Source: Sphingomonas sp. JC676 (GTDB lineage Bacteria; Pseudomonadota; Alphaproteobacteria; Sphingomonadales; Sphingomonadaceae). From it: DNA of 64,000 nt. How positions within the stretch are numbered: the stretch's first letter is position 1; the number at the start of each line of letters is the position of its first letter. Under the pieces are notes generated by a model. The model did not search any database. It saw only the letters and a program-made list of their open reading frames with translations, and was not told the DNA's origin. Shown here piece after piece: positions 17,927 to 29,078 of the stretch. The stretch covers positions 1 to 64,000 of the forward strand of contig NZ_JACTGR010000003.1 of assembly GCF_014489075.1 (NCBI RefSeq). The letters run 5' to 3'. The position numbers and the translations under genes are program-made.

Positions 17927-18570
17927 GCCGGAGCCGCGCCACGGCCCGATCCCCGATGGACCACGGTCTCGACGCCCTGCTCGATCCGCACGATCGATCC
18001 CTGGGGCAGGTCGGGCGCCACCGGCGCGCCGAACTGCGGCATCGCGTCGCGCGCCGTCATCACGCCGCGCAGGATGCGGCTCGACATGCCGTGCATGATC
18101 ACCAACCGGTCGCCGGGATCGTCATCGGTGTCGGCGAGCCAGCCCGAGACGCGCATCGCAATCGCATCATACCATTCGCCGCCCGGCGGCGGCCGCGTGT
18201 AGAGCCCATGCTCGAAATCGAGGAAGCCCGGCGCCTCCTCCAGCAGATCGGCATAATAGCGCCCGCTCCATTCGCCCATGCCGATCTCGACGAGCCGATC
18301 ATCTGTCTTCGCCTGGTGCCAGTCGAGCTCGAGATGCTCAGCGACGACCGCCAACGTCTGGAGCGCGCGGCCCGCGCTCGACGACCACAGGGTCAGCTTC
18401 GGCTTGGGGCCCAATATCTCCCGGAGCGCGGCGCCCATCGCATCGGCCTGGGCGAAGCCCGCGCGCGTCAGCGGCGTGTGCGGATGGTCGCCCTGCATCC
18501 GGCGCGCGGCGTTGAACACCGTCTCGCCGTGCCGCGCGATGAAGTCGCGTCCCTTGCGGTTGCCTGCCAT
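17923..18570 (-). CDS. Histidine phosphatase family protein
   Basis: 215-aa phosphoglycerate-mutase-like phosphatase. The catalytic RHG box is ARHGETVFNAARRMQGD (about 12-28). SSSAGRALQTLAVVAE supplies the second Arg, MGEWSGRYYADL the acid, and IMHGMSSRILRGV the C-terminal His. The substrate is unknown. It is first in an operon with the IalB-like gene. Confidence 0.9.
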   Translation of the reverse strand: MAGNRKGRDFIARHGETVFNAARRMQGDHPHTPLTRAGFAQADAMGAALREILGPKPKLTLWSSSAGRALQTLAVVAEHLELDWHQAKTDDRLVEIGMGEWSGRYYADLLEEAPGFLDFEHGLYTRPPPGGEWYDAIAMRVSGWLADTDDDPGDRLVIMHGMSSRILRGVMTARDAMPQFGAPVAPDLPQGSIVRIEQGVETVVHRGSGRGAAPA

Positions 18571-18809
18571 GCCACTCTCTCAGCGGTTCACGTTGGGAAA
18601 CGCAATGCCTCAGTTCGGCCCCGTTTCGTTCATTCGCCCGACAGGTGTAGCGGCGCAATAGCACACCAGCCCGGAAACGGGCCGCCGAGGATAAAAGGGA
18701 GTGTCCCAAGGCCCAGCGTCAGATCTGCCGACTGTGCCCAAAAAACCACGGTTTTCCGCGTTTATCTGAGGTTAGTGAAACCGAGACTTCCCGTCTCCGG
18801 TTGTGCCCC

Positions 18810-18830
18810 GGCCTGTCCGTTAAACAGGCC
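18810..18830 (+). promoter_or_regulatory. Leader hairpin before the outer-membrane protein
   Basis: GGCCTGT-(7 nt)-ACAGGCC forms a 7-bp stem that ends 8 bases before the AAGGAG ribosome site of the beta-barrel gene. It lies in the 279-bp leader (18571-18849), where I see no gene. Such a stem close to the ribosome site could tune translation or mRNA stability. Confidence 0.4.
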
Positions 18831-18849
18831 TGTACCCAAGGAGTGAGTT

Positions 18850-19461
18850 ATGCGTACCAAGCTTTTCGCCGCTGCCCTGATCGCCTCCACGGCCATCGCC
18901 GCACCGGCCTTCGCGCAGGATTCGGATTCGACCTTCACCGGTCCGCGCGCCGAAGGAATCGTCGGCTGGGACCATGTGAAGGATGATTCGATCTATGGCG
19001 CATCGAAGGACAGCGTCGTCTATGGCGGTGCCATCGGCTACGACTATCAGATCGGCCGCGCCGTCGTCGGCGTCGAAGGCGAAATCACCGGCGCATCGAC
19101 CAAGGACAACGCTACGGGCGTGCTCGTCGCGGGCGATTCGCTGCGCGTGAAGGCCGATCGCGATCTCTATGTCGGCGGCCGTCTCGGCTTCGTCGCGGCG
19201 CCCCGGACGCTGATATATGCGAAGGCGGGCTACACCAATACCGGCTTCGACACGCACTACACCGCGGGCGGCACGACCCCAATCGACATCCACGACAAGG
19301 ATCATGTCGATGGCTGGCGCGTCGGCGCCGGCGCCGAATACCAGATCAACAAGCGCGTCTATCTGAAGGGCGAGTATCGCTATTCGGACTATAGCTCGGA
19401 CGATAACGGCATCGACGCCAAGCGCCACCAGGTGGTGGGCGGCGTCGGCGTTCGCTTCTGA
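18850..19461 (+). CDS. Outer-membrane beta-barrel protein (Omp25/OmpA-barrel type porin family)
   Basis: 203 aa. The signal peptide is MRTKLFAAALIASTAIAAPAFA (cleavage before QD). The mature part is an eight-stranded barrel pattern with alternating aromatic residues and turns (YGGAIGYDYQIGRAVVGVEGE, DLYVGGRLGFVAAPRTLIYAKAGY) and a terminal strand HQVVGGVGVRF ending in Phe, the outer-membrane assembly signal. It is probably an abundant structural surface protein. A strong terminator follows. Confidence 0.88.
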   Translation: MRTKLFAAALIASTAIAAPAFAQDSDSTFTGPRAEGIVGWDHVKDDSIYGASKDSVVYGGAIGYDYQIGRAVVGVEGEITGASTKDNATGVLVAGDSLRVKADRDLYVGGRLGFVAAPRTLIYAKAGYTNTGFDTHYTAGGTTPIDIHDKDHVDGWRVGAGAEYQINKRVYLKGEYRYSDYSSDDNGIDAKRHQVVGGVGVRF

Positions 19462-19493
19462 TACGCAGATCACGCCAATTTTGGTGTGGACGA

Positions 19494-19524
19494 AGGGCCG
19501 GAGCGGGTTGCTCCGGCCCTTTTT
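19494..19524 (+). terminator. Rho-independent terminator after the beta-barrel gene
   Basis: AGGGCCGGAGC, loop GGGTT, GCTCCGGCCCT, then TTTT. This is a perfect 11-bp GC-rich stem followed by a T-run, 33 bases after the stop. Confidence 0.9.
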
Positions 19525-19608
19525 GCCGTTAAGGATAGAGAACGGCGAACTGCCACCGGCCGCTCGGCACTTGGTGGAAAAAGGGCGGCGGCCCGGGGGT
19601 TTGAATAC

Positions 19609-20721
19609 ATGAAGGCGACGATCGAACGCGCGACTCTGCTCAAGGGCCTCAGCCACGTCCAATCGGTGGTCGAGCGGCGCAATACGATCCCTATCCTCTC
19701 GAACGTGCTGATCGAGGCGCAGGCTTCGGGCGCGGTGCGGCTGATGGCGACCGATCTGGATCTCCAGATCGACGAGACGATCCCGGGCGCGGTCGATCAG
19801 GCCGGCGCGACGACGATCTCGGCGCACACTTTGTTCGATATCGTGCGGAAATTGCCCGAGGGCTCGCAGGTCGAGCTGACCGCGGCCGAGGGCAAGATGG
19901 TGATCCTGGCGGGGCGCGCGCGCTTCAGCCTGGGCACGCTGCCGCGCGACGATTTCCCGATGATTGCCGAGGGTGAGCTGCCGACGGTGTTCGAGCTGCC
20001 GGCCGAAACGCTCAAGCAGATCATCGACAAGACTCGCTTCGCGATCTCGACCGAAGAGACCCGCTATTATCTGAACGGCATCTTCCTGCACGTCACCGAC
20101 GAAGCGGTGCCCTTGCTCAAGGCCGCGGCGACCGACGGCCACAGGCTGGCGCGCGTCACCGTGGCGCGCCCAGACGGCGCCGAGGCGATGCCCGACGTCA
20201 TCATCCCGCGCAAGTGCATCGCCGAGTTGCGGAAGCTGCTCGACGAAGTCGATGGATCGGTGGGCGTTTCGCTCAGCAATTCGAAGATCCGCTTCGATCT
20301 TGGCCAGGCGATCCTGACCTCGAAGCTGATCGACGGCACCTTCCCCGATTACAGCCGCGTGATCCCGACGGGGAACGACAAGATTCTCAGGATCGACCCC
20401 AAGAGCTTCATGGAAGGCGTCGACCGCGTCTCGACCATCGCCACCGAGAAGACCCGCGCGGTCAAGATGGCGCTCGACCGCGACAAGGTCATCCTGTCGG
20501 TCACCAGCCCCGAAAACGGCGCCGCCGCCGAGGAAGTCCCCGGCGAATATGCCGCGATGCCGTTCGAGATCGGCTTCAACAGCCGCTATCTGATGGACAT
20601 ATTGGCGCAGATCGAAAGCGACCTGGTCGAGGTCCATCTGGCCGATGCCGCGGCGCCGACGCTGATCCGCGAGAATGACCAGTCGCCCGCGCTCTACGTG
20701 CTGATGCCGATGCGGGTGTAA
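19609..20721 (+). CDS. dnaN: DNA polymerase III sliding clamp (beta subunit)
   Basis: 370-aa processivity clamp with three repeated domains. Typical segments are the N-terminal MKATIERATLLKGLSHVQSVVERRNTIPILSNVLIEA, RARFSLGTLPRDDFPM in domain 1-2, ISTEETRYYLNGIFLH, AATDGHRLARV, and the C-terminal YVLMPMRV. The ATG at 19609 gives the family N-terminus; the longer reading frame runs into the preceding terminator. It is followed by a 277-bp untranslated region instead of recF. Confidence 0.98.
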   Translation: MKATIERATLLKGLSHVQSVVERRNTIPILSNVLIEAQASGAVRLMATDLDLQIDETIPGAVDQAGATTISAHTLFDIVRKLPEGSQVELTAAEGKMVILAGRARFSLGTLPRDDFPMIAEGELPTVFELPAETLKQIIDKTRFAISTEETRYYLNGIFLHVTDEAVPLLKAAATDGHRLARVTVARPDGAEAMPDVIIPRKCIAELRKLLDEVDGSVGVSLSNSKIRFDLGQAILTSKLIDGTFPDYSRVIPTGNDKILRIDPKSFMEGVDRVSTIATEKTRAVKMALDRDKVILSVTSPENGAAAEEVPGEYAAMPFEIGFNSRYLMDILAQIESDLVEVHLADAAAPTLIRENDQSPALYVLMPMRV

Positions 20722-20809
20722 GCTCGGTCCCGCCTGTCATTTCGGGCAGCTAAATCGCGGTTATCAGGATATTAAGCTACGTACCCGCGCTTTTCCCAGC
20801 TTTGCCGCA

Positions 20810-20900
20810 GGGCAGCATTTCGGCATTGAGACGATGAGCCCCGAGGGTTCAGAACCTTACGGGACTCGAGTCGGGCGGTGGACCCTCCAGTACGCTGCCC
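20810..20900 (+). ncRNA. Possible structured RNA between dnaN and coq4
   Basis: GGGCAGC (20810-20816) pairs with GCTGCCC (20894-20900), enclosing about 77 bases that can fold further (CCCCGAG with CTCG...CGGG; GGGTTCAGAACCT as a small hairpin). The 277-bp gap 20722-20998 has no reading frame that looks coding. The enclosed CATTGAGACGATGAGCC is loosely like the 6S RNA side strand, but I cannot confirm a family or strand. Confidence 0.3.
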
Positions 20901-20957
20901 GGCTCCTTCCCGAGACCTGTCGAGCTGCGAATGCCGGGAATTGATCTTTAACCGGCA

Positions 20958-20982
20958 CAGTGTTATTTACACTGATGTCAGT
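20958..20982. promoter_or_regulatory. Overlapping palindromes upstream of coq4 (TetR-type operator candidate)
   Basis: Two perfect inverted repeats overlap: CAGTGT-TATTT-ACACTG (20958-20974) and ACTGA-TG-TCAGT (20971-20982). They end 17 bases before the coq4 ATG, where a repressor would block the promoter or the transcript start. The architecture fits a dimeric regulator such as a TetR protein. No such gene is adjacent. Confidence 0.5.
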
Positions 20983-20998
20983 TAAACGGATTCGCTAG

Positions 20999-21760
20999 AT
21001 GGCCACCCAAGCTCCCGAGCAGTTCAATCCCGGTATTCCGATGAAGCGCGAATGGGGCACGGCGCTCGGCGCGCTGCGCCAGCTGCTGGCCAATGGCGAT
21101 GACACCACCCAGGTCTTCCGCATCATGCGCGCGCTCAACGGCGACGTGACCCAGCGCAATTATCGCCGACTGCTGACGCTGCCCAATGGCGGCCGTCTCG
21201 CCTATCGCCGCCTCGAACTGGCCGATCGGCTGTCCGATCGCGGCTGGGTCGACAGCTTCGCCGAAGGCACCGTGGGCGCGGCGTACCGCGCTTTCCTCGA
21301 TTCGACCGGCTACACCGCACAGGGCCTCGCCGAAGTCAGCATGGCCGAGGGTGCCTTCCAGGGCGTCGATGTTGAGCATCCCTATGCGTGGATGGGCCGG
21401 CGCGAGCGCGATATCCACGACATCTGGCACGTCGTCACCGGCTACAAGGCCGACGAGCATCTGGGCGAAGCGTGCCTGGTCGCCTTTTCCTATGCGCAGA
21501 CCGGTGGACTCGGCTGGGCGTTCATCGCGCTCGGCGCGTCGCTCAAGAGCATCCGCATCACCGGCAAGCTCGATTTCATCCGCGCGGTCCGCGAGGGCTA
21601 TCGCAACGGCAAGCGCGCCGGCTGGCTCCACGGCGAGGATTACGAGGCTTTGCTCAACGAGCCGCTCGACGCCGTGCGCAAGCGGCTCAATCTCGTCGAA
21701 CCGGTCAAATACCGCATCGCCCAGAAGAGCCTCGCGGCTGCGGGCCTTACCGGGATCTGA
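20999..21760 (+). CDS. coq4: Coq4-family protein (ubiquinone biosynthesis)
   Basis: 253 aa. In eukaryotes and alphaproteobacteria Coq4 acts in assembly or catalysis of late ubiquinone biosynthesis. The metal-binding motif is visible as His140-Asp141-xx-His144 in DIHDIWHVVTGYKADEHLGE, with Glu157 completing it. The preceding QGVDVEHPYAWMGRRERD and following SYAQTGGLGWAFIALGASLKS fit the family. Palindromic operator-like DNA lies just upstream. Other ubi genes are not in the window. Confidence 0.88.
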   Translation: MATQAPEQFNPGIPMKREWGTALGALRQLLANGDDTTQVFRIMRALNGDVTQRNYRRLLTLPNGGRLAYRRLELADRLSDRGWVDSFAEGTVGAAYRAFLDSTGYTAQGLAEVSMAEGAFQGVDVEHPYAWMGRRERDIHDIWHVVTGYKADEHLGEACLVAFSYAQTGGLGWAFIALGASLKSIRITGKLDFIRAVREGYRNGKRAGWLHGEDYEALLNEPLDAVRKRLNLVEPVKYRIAQKSLAAAGLTGI

Positions 21761-21765
21761 CGCAC

Positions 21766-22476
21766 TTACGGAGTGGGTTGCTCCGGCGTCGTCGGCGCTC
21801 CCGGCGGCGCGTCGGAACCCAGAGCCTTCTGCAATGCCTCCGCGGATGCGACCGGCCCGGGCAGATCGAAGCGATGCGGGTCGATCTCCTTGTGATCGAG
21901 CGATTGCAGCTCGATCAGGGGGGCGATCTTCACCGGAGTCCCCTTGGCGAGCAGTTCGTGCAGGCGCGGCCCGAATTGCGACGAGGCGGGTATGACCGTG
22001 CCTTCCAGCGCCAAGAGCGCCGAATCGGCCAGCCGCCGGAGCAGCTCGCCGACCGGCACCAGCTCAAGGTCGGCGCTCAGGGCGACATCGAGCATCTCGT
22101 CGCCTTGCGGCCCGAACTGCCAGGAAGTCGCGACATAGCCGGCGACCTGGACCTCCGCGCCGCCTGTCACGAACAGCGGCTCCTTGGCGTCCGACGAAAC
22201 CCGCGTCTTCAGCACCTTGATCGCGTCGTCTAGGCGGGCAACGATCCGTTTGTCCGGCATGTCCAGAGCGACATAATCGACGCCGCCTCGGCGGATCACG
22301 CTGAAAATGCCGTCGACGCCGACTCGCGAATCGCCGCTATCGTCGATCTCGACGACGAGCATCTGCTTGCCTTCGCCGATGGCGTAGCGCGCCGTTATGT
22401 CCGCCAACGCGGGCAACGGCGCCGCGCCCAGCAGGATGAGTGCGAGCCGCGCTGCCGCGGCTCGCCTCTGGATCAA
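21766..22476 (-). CDS. Exported protein of unknown function, paralogue of its upstream neighbour
   Basis: 236 aa starting at a TTG that overlaps the stop of the preceding gene (TTGA). The N-terminus IQRRAAAARLALILLGAAPLPALA is a signal peptide. The mature N-terminus DITARYAIGEGKQMLVVEID ... IRRGGVDYVALDMPDKRIVA aligns by eye with the same region of the neighbour (DVTAHYSVANGRGTITVKAA ... IRHGGTDYVVVTEGNDRFAA). No catalytic motif is seen. The C-terminus is Pro-rich (DAPPGAPTTPEQPTP). Probably periplasmic. Confidence 0.75.
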   Translation of the reverse strand: MIQRRAAAARLALILLGAAPLPALADITARYAIGEGKQMLVVEIDDSGDSRVGVDGIFSVIRRGGVDYVALDMPDKRIVARLDDAIKVLKTRVSSDAKEPLFVTGGAEVQVAGYVATSWQFGPQGDEMLDVALSADLELVPVGELLRRLADSALLALEGTVIPASSQFGPRLHELLAKGTPVKIAPLIELQSLDHKEIDPHRFDLPGPVASAEALQKALGSDAPPGAPTTPEQPTP

Positions 22477-23276
22477 TTGGCCGGTGCCTTGGGTGCCGGC
22501 GAAGGCGATGCGCCGGGCGCGGGCGCCGGGGCCTCCTCTGCGCGCTTCTTTGCAGCGTTCGCCATGGCCTCGGCCTCGGCCATGCTGCGCTGGCGCATCT
22601 CGTTCAGGTGCTTCTTGAGCGCGGCCTTGTCGAGCACCTTGGGCAGCGCGAATTCGCTCGCGGCGATCGGCGCTTTCTCGACGCCGTCGAGCTTAAGCGC
22701 GTCGCCGAAGCGTAGCACCATGCCCTTGTCGAGCACTTCCTCGAGCTTCTTCTCGATATTGGGCACGCGGCCGGCGACCTGCTGCATGCCGGCGCTGCCG
22801 AACCGGGCCTGCATTGCAATCGCCTTGCCCACACCGGCAAAGGCCGGGTCACTGCTGACCACCACATCGATGCTCTGCGCGCCGGCGGCGGGCTTCGGGC
22901 GCACCTTCCATACCGCGCCCTTCAGGCCGGCGATGGTTTCCTCGCCTTCCTGCACCGCCTCGAACTCGGGCTCGTTGGCCTGCTGCGGCGGCACGCCGCC
23001 GCTTTCGCGGATCAGCTCGCCCATGCTCGAGACGAAATCGGGAACCGTAGCTGCGAAACGGTCATTGCCCTCGGTGACCACGACATAATCGGTGCCGCCG
23101 TGGCGAATGAAGGTCTGCGGACCGGCATCGAGGCGCGTATCGCCATTGCCGGCAGCCTTGACCGTGATCGTGCCGCGGCCGTTCGCGACCGAATAATGCG
23201 CAGTGACGTCCTCGGGCGCCTTCGAACAGGCAGCTGCGAGCAGGAGGGTGGCGGCGGCGAGATAATTGCGGATCAT
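22473..23276 (-). CDS. Predicted lipoprotein of unknown function, tandem paralogue
   Basis: 267 aa. The lipoprotein signal MIRNYLAAATLLLAAACSK has its lipobox Cys at 17. The domain DVTAHYSVANGRGTITVKAAGNGDTRLD is shared with the downstream gene, followed by a Lys/Ala/Glu-rich helix (KKHLNEMRQRSMAEAEAMANAAKKRAEEAP) and a Pro/Ala tail. It overlaps the downstream paralogue by 4 bp, so both are co-translated. The start is 70 bp from the divergent recF start; a longer frame reaching into recF is not supported. Confidence 0.78.
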   Translation of the reverse strand: MIRNYLAAATLLLAAACSKAPEDVTAHYSVANGRGTITVKAAGNGDTRLDAGPQTFIRHGGTDYVVVTEGNDRFAATVPDFVSSMGELIRESGGVPPQQANEPEFEAVQEGEETIAGLKGAVWKVRPKPAAGAQSIDVVVSSDPAFAGVGKAIAMQARFGSAGMQQVAGRVPNIEKKLEEVLDKGMVLRFGDALKLDGVEKAPIAASEFALPKVLDKAALKKHLNEMRQRSMAEAEAMANAAKKRAEEAPAPAPGASPSPAPKAPAN

Positions 23277-23346
23277 ATGATTCCCCTTTTTGCCCTCATC
23301 GGCGAAGTGGTGTTCGTCGGCAAGGGGGTGCGCTAAGGGCACTGGC

Positions 23347-24420
23347 ATGGCCGTGTCCCGCCTCGTGCTCACCGATTTCCGCAACCATGCCGATGCCGTG
23401 CTCACGCCCGGCACCGGATTCGTAGTGCTCACGGGCGAGAATGGTGCGGGCAAGACCAATATCCTCGAAGCGCTTTCACTGCTCGCGCCAGGCCGCGGAC
23501 TGCGCCGCGCCGGGCTTTCGGAAATGGCACGGCAAGGCGGAAGCGGCGGCTTCGGGGTCGCGGCTGCGCTGGGCCCACCCCAAAATGATGTCGAGATCGG
23601 CACGGGCGTCCAGCCCGATGCCCCCGAACGCCGGGTCGTGCGAATCAACGGCGCCCCCACGGCCGCGACTGCGCTCGCCGAATGGGTGGCCGTCCTGTGG
23701 CTCACGCCCGCGATGGACCGGCTGTTCGTCGAGGGGCCCGGTGAACGGCGCCGCTTCCTCGACCGGCTGACCCTCGCTTTGTCATCCGACCACGCCCATC
23801 AATCGACTCGCTACGAAGCCGCGATGCGCCAGCGCAACCGGCTGCTCGCCGACGAATCACCCGCCGATCCCGACTGGCTGAACGCGCTCGAGGCGCGGAT
23901 GGCAGAGCATGGCTCGGCGATCGACACCGCCCGCCGCGAGACCGTCGCGCTGCTCTCCGAACGTCTCGCCGCGCAACCCGAGAGCGTGTTCGCCCGCGCG
24001 GGGCTGGCGATCGAGGGCTGGCAGGGCGATGCCGAGACGCTCGCGCGCGAACTATGCGAAGGCCGCCGCCGCGATGCCGCTGTCGGCCGCACGCTCGCCG
24101 GCCCGCACCGCGCCGATCTGCTGGTCACCCATCTCGGCAAGCTGCAGCCCGCCGGCCTCTGCTCCACCGGCGAGCAGAAGGCGCTGCTGCTCGGGTTGGT
24201 GCTGGGCCATGCCGAGCTGGTCGCCGATCGCATCGGCCGTGCGCCGATCCTGCTGCTCGACGAAGTCGCGGCCCATCTCGATCCCGGCCGGCGCGCGGCG
24301 CTGTTCGACCGGCTCTCGGGCATGGGCCAGGTGTGGATGACCGGCACCGAGCCCGGCCTGTTCGACGCGATCCCCGATGGCGCGACGCGCTACCGCGTGG
24401 CGGACGGCGCGATCCTGTAA
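23347..24420 (+). CDS. recF: DNA replication/repair ATPase RecF
   Basis: 357-aa SMC-like ATPase that loads RecA at gaps with RecOR. Visible are [11 protein letters not shown] at the N-terminus, Walker [16 protein letters not shown] (about 30-44), the signature [19 protein letters not shown], and Walker [15 protein letters not shown] near the C-terminus. The ATG giving [14 protein letters not shown] was chosen over an upstream in-frame start. Confidence 0.96.
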   Translation: MAVSRLVLTDFRNHADAVLTPGTGFVVLTGENGAGKTNILEALSLLAPGRGLRRAGLSEMARQGGSGGFGVAAALGPPQNDVEIGTGVQPDAPERRVVRINGAPTAATALAEWVAVLWLTPAMDRLFVEGPGERRRFLDRLTLALSSDHAHQSTRYEAAMRQRNRLLADESPADPDWLNALEARMAEHGSAIDTARRETVALLSERLAAQPESVFARAGLAIEGWQGDAETLARELCEGRRRDAAVGRTLAGPHRADLLVTHLGKLQPAGLCSTGEQKALLLGLVLGHAELVADRIGRAPILLLDEVAAHLDPGRRAALFDRLSGMGQVWMTGTEPGLFDAIPDGATRYRVADGAIL

Positions 24421-24485
24421 CTCCTTCCTTCCTGCCGTAGTTTGTGCCGTGGGATTCGAGTGCTACGCTGGTCACGGAGGGGAAG

Positions 24486-25673
24486 ATGCCCGAACTCGCA
24501 GCGTCCAGTATCGCGGCGATCAGCCGCATCGACGTCGTCCCGATGCTGCTGGACCTGTGCTGCCGCGTAACCGGCATGGGCTTCGCCGCGATCGCGCGCG
24601 TCACCGAGGACCGCTGGATCGCCTGCGCGGTGAAGGACGACATCGCCTTCGGCATGAAGCCCGGCGACGAACTCAAGGTCGAGACGACCCTGTGCAACGC
24701 GGTGCGCGATCGGCGCGAGGCCATCGTGATCGACGACGTCGCTTCCGACGGCATTTACGACGCCCACCAGACGCCCGGGACGTACGGCTTCCAGAGCTAT
24801 ATCTCGATGCCGATCTTCCGCGGCGACGGCAGCTTCTTCGGCACGTTGTGCGCGCTCGATCCGAAGCCGCACAAGGTCTCCGATCCGGTCGTCACCGGCA
24901 CGTTCACCGCCTTCGCCCAGTTCATCGCGCTTCACCTCGATGCGCAGGTACGGCTCGACGCGAGCGAGGCCGCACTCCTGGAGGAACGCGCGACGGCGGC
25001 GCTGCGCGACCGCTTCGTCGCCGTATTGGGACACGATCTACGCAATCCCCTGGCAGCAATCGAAGCCGGCACGCGGCTGCTGAGCGAGCGCGATCCGCTG
25101 ACGCCACGACAAGCCCAGATCGTCAAGCAGATGGCGGCGAGCAACCGGCGCATGACACAACTGGTCGATCACGTCCTGGATCTCGCGCGCGGCCAGCTGG
25201 GTGGGGGACTGTCAGTCGACCGTGTTGACGATATGACGCTGGCGGAATCGATCCAGCTCGTGGTCGCCGAACTCCGCGCGGTGCATCCGGATCGCACGCT
25301 CGAAGCGCGGATCGATATCGGCGAGCCGGTGACATGCGATCACCAGCGGATCATGCAGCTCGTCTCCAATTTGCTCGGCAATGCGCTGACATATGGCGAT
25401 CCGGTCAAGCCGGTGCAGATCGCCGCCGAAACGGCGGACGGCTGCTTCCGGGTCGAGGTCGCCAATGGTGGCAGGCCGATTCCCCGGACGCGGCTCGCCA
25501 AGCTGTTCGAGCCTTTCACCCATGCCGGCCAGACCAAGGGGCTCGGGCTTGGGCTGTTCATAGCGATGGAGATCGCCAAGGCGCATGGCGGCATGATCGA
25601 CGTGGTCTCGGACGCGGCCGAGACGCGTTTCACCTTCGCCATGCCCTGCCTGGCGCAACCGGCCACAGACTGA
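24486..25673 (+). CDS. GAF-domain sensor histidine kinase
   Basis: 395-aa cytosolic kinase with no membrane segment. A GAF domain (about 10-155; VIDDVASDGIYDAHQTPGTY, SYISMPIFRGDGSFFGTLCALDP) leads to HisKA with the phospho-acceptor His183 in VAVLGHDLRNPLAAIEAG and a HATPase domain (N box LVSNLLGNALTYGDPV, G box GLGLGLFIAMEIAKAHGG). The ATG follows GGAGGGGAAG directly. No response regulator is adjacent; its role may be light, redox or small-ligand sensing, which cannot be told. Confidence 0.9.
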   Translation: MPELAASSIAAISRIDVVPMLLDLCCRVTGMGFAAIARVTEDRWIACAVKDDIAFGMKPGDELKVETTLCNAVRDRREAIVIDDVASDGIYDAHQTPGTYGFQSYISMPIFRGDGSFFGTLCALDPKPHKVSDPVVTGTFTAFAQFIALHLDAQVRLDASEAALLEERATAALRDRFVAVLGHDLRNPLAAIEAGTRLLSERDPLTPRQAQIVKQMAASNRRMTQLVDHVLDLARGQLGGGLSVDRVDDMTLAESIQLVVAELRAVHPDRTLEARIDIGEPVTCDHQRIMQLVSNLLGNALTYGDPVKPVQIAAETADGCFRVEVANGGRPIPRTRLAKLFEPFTHAGQTKGLGLGLFIAMEIAKAHGGMIDVVSDAAETRFTFAMPCLAQPATD

Positions 25674-25677
25674 GCCC

Positions 25678-25723
25678 AAACGAAAAGGGTTGCCCCACCG
25701 GAGTGGAGCAGCCCTTTTCGTTT
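25678..25723. terminator. Bidirectional terminator between kinase and PEP-CTERM gene
   Basis: Long inverted repeat with arms AAACGAAAAGGGTTGC and GCAGCCCTTTTCGTTT around an internal CCAC/GTGG stem. A-run and T-run lie on either side, so it can act for both convergent genes. Confidence 0.88.
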
Positions 25724-25738
25724 GCCGGTTAGGGCGTA

Positions 25739-26368
25739 TCAGACGCGCGCGAAGCGCACAGCCGGACGACGGCGCAGCGAGAAGCCGGCCAAACCGAAGC
25801 CGCCGATCATCATGCCCCACACTGCCGGCTCGGGAACCGCGGTGACCGCGACGCCGTCGAGCGCCGGGCCATAAGGTGTGCTGTCGAGCGACGCGAAGCT
25901 CAGCGTGGTCGAGGTGCCGCTCGCGACGAAGTCATAGGTGAACTGCATCCAGTTCATCGTCTCATGGTGAACGCCGGTCGAGTCGAGCGTATAGTTGGTG
26001 GTGGCACCGCCCGTGGCATTGACCGCGAGATTCTTGACCGTCGGCGCGCCGTCCGGATTGCCGGAGAGCCAGAAGCTGACCTGATAGTGCTGGCCCAGCA
26101 CCGTGTCGAAGGTCTGCGCGATGGTGCCGGGGCCATTGCCCGACAGATCGATGCTGCGAGCGCCTTCAGCCGCCAGCCAATAGGCACCGATATAGTCGAT
26201 GGTGCCGCTGGTCACGGTCCAGCCGGTGATCGCGGTCGATCCCGTACCCTGCGTGGTAAAGCCGCCGGGATTCGGACCGGTTTCGAAGCCCCCATTCTGG
26301 AACGCCTGCGCGTTGGCGGCGAAAGGCAGGACGGCTGCGGCGATTGTCGCGACGATGAGCTTACGCAA
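25739..26368 (-). CDS. PEP-CTERM sorted exported protein (choice-of-anchor type)
   Basis: 209 aa. Signal peptide MRKLIVATIAAAVLPFAANA, beta-sandwich body with NGGFETGPNPGGF, the recurring TITGWTV/GTIDYIG type segments and IDLSGNGPGTIAQTF, as in DUF642-like carbohydrate-binding exported proteins. The tail is the sorting signal VPEPAVWGMMIGGFGLAGFSLRRR: PEP motif, hydrophobic helix, Arg cluster. It should be processed by an exosortase, which is not in the window. The start codon is TTG with AAGGGG upstream. Confidence 0.88.
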   Translation of the reverse strand: MRKLIVATIAAAVLPFAANAQAFQNGGFETGPNPGGFTTQGTGSTAITGWTVTSGTIDYIGAYWLAAEGARSIDLSGNGPGTIAQTFDTVLGQHYQVSFWLSGNPDGAPTVKNLAVNATGGATTNYTLDSTGVHHETMNWMQFTYDFVASGTSTTLSFASLDSTPYGPALDGVAVTAVPEPAVWGMMIGGFGLAGFSLRRRPAVRFARV

Positions 26369-26438
26369 GATCAGTACCCCTTCTGTAAATGTACGTAGCC
26401 CTCTACTCTTTCGAAAGCTTCAGGTAAATGAATAATAA

Positions 26439-29078
<2,640 letters not shown>

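Noticed and set aside
20722..20998. tRNA, SRP RNA or RNase P RNA in the dnaN-coq4 gap
   Set aside because: No cloverleaf with TTC loop and no GGAAGGAAGC-type or P4-type core signature; only a generic stem structure remains.
22473..23705. 410-aa version of the lipoprotein gene reaching into recF
   Set aside because: A lipobox signal peptide begins exactly at the ATG at 23276; the added N-terminal part is antisense to recF.
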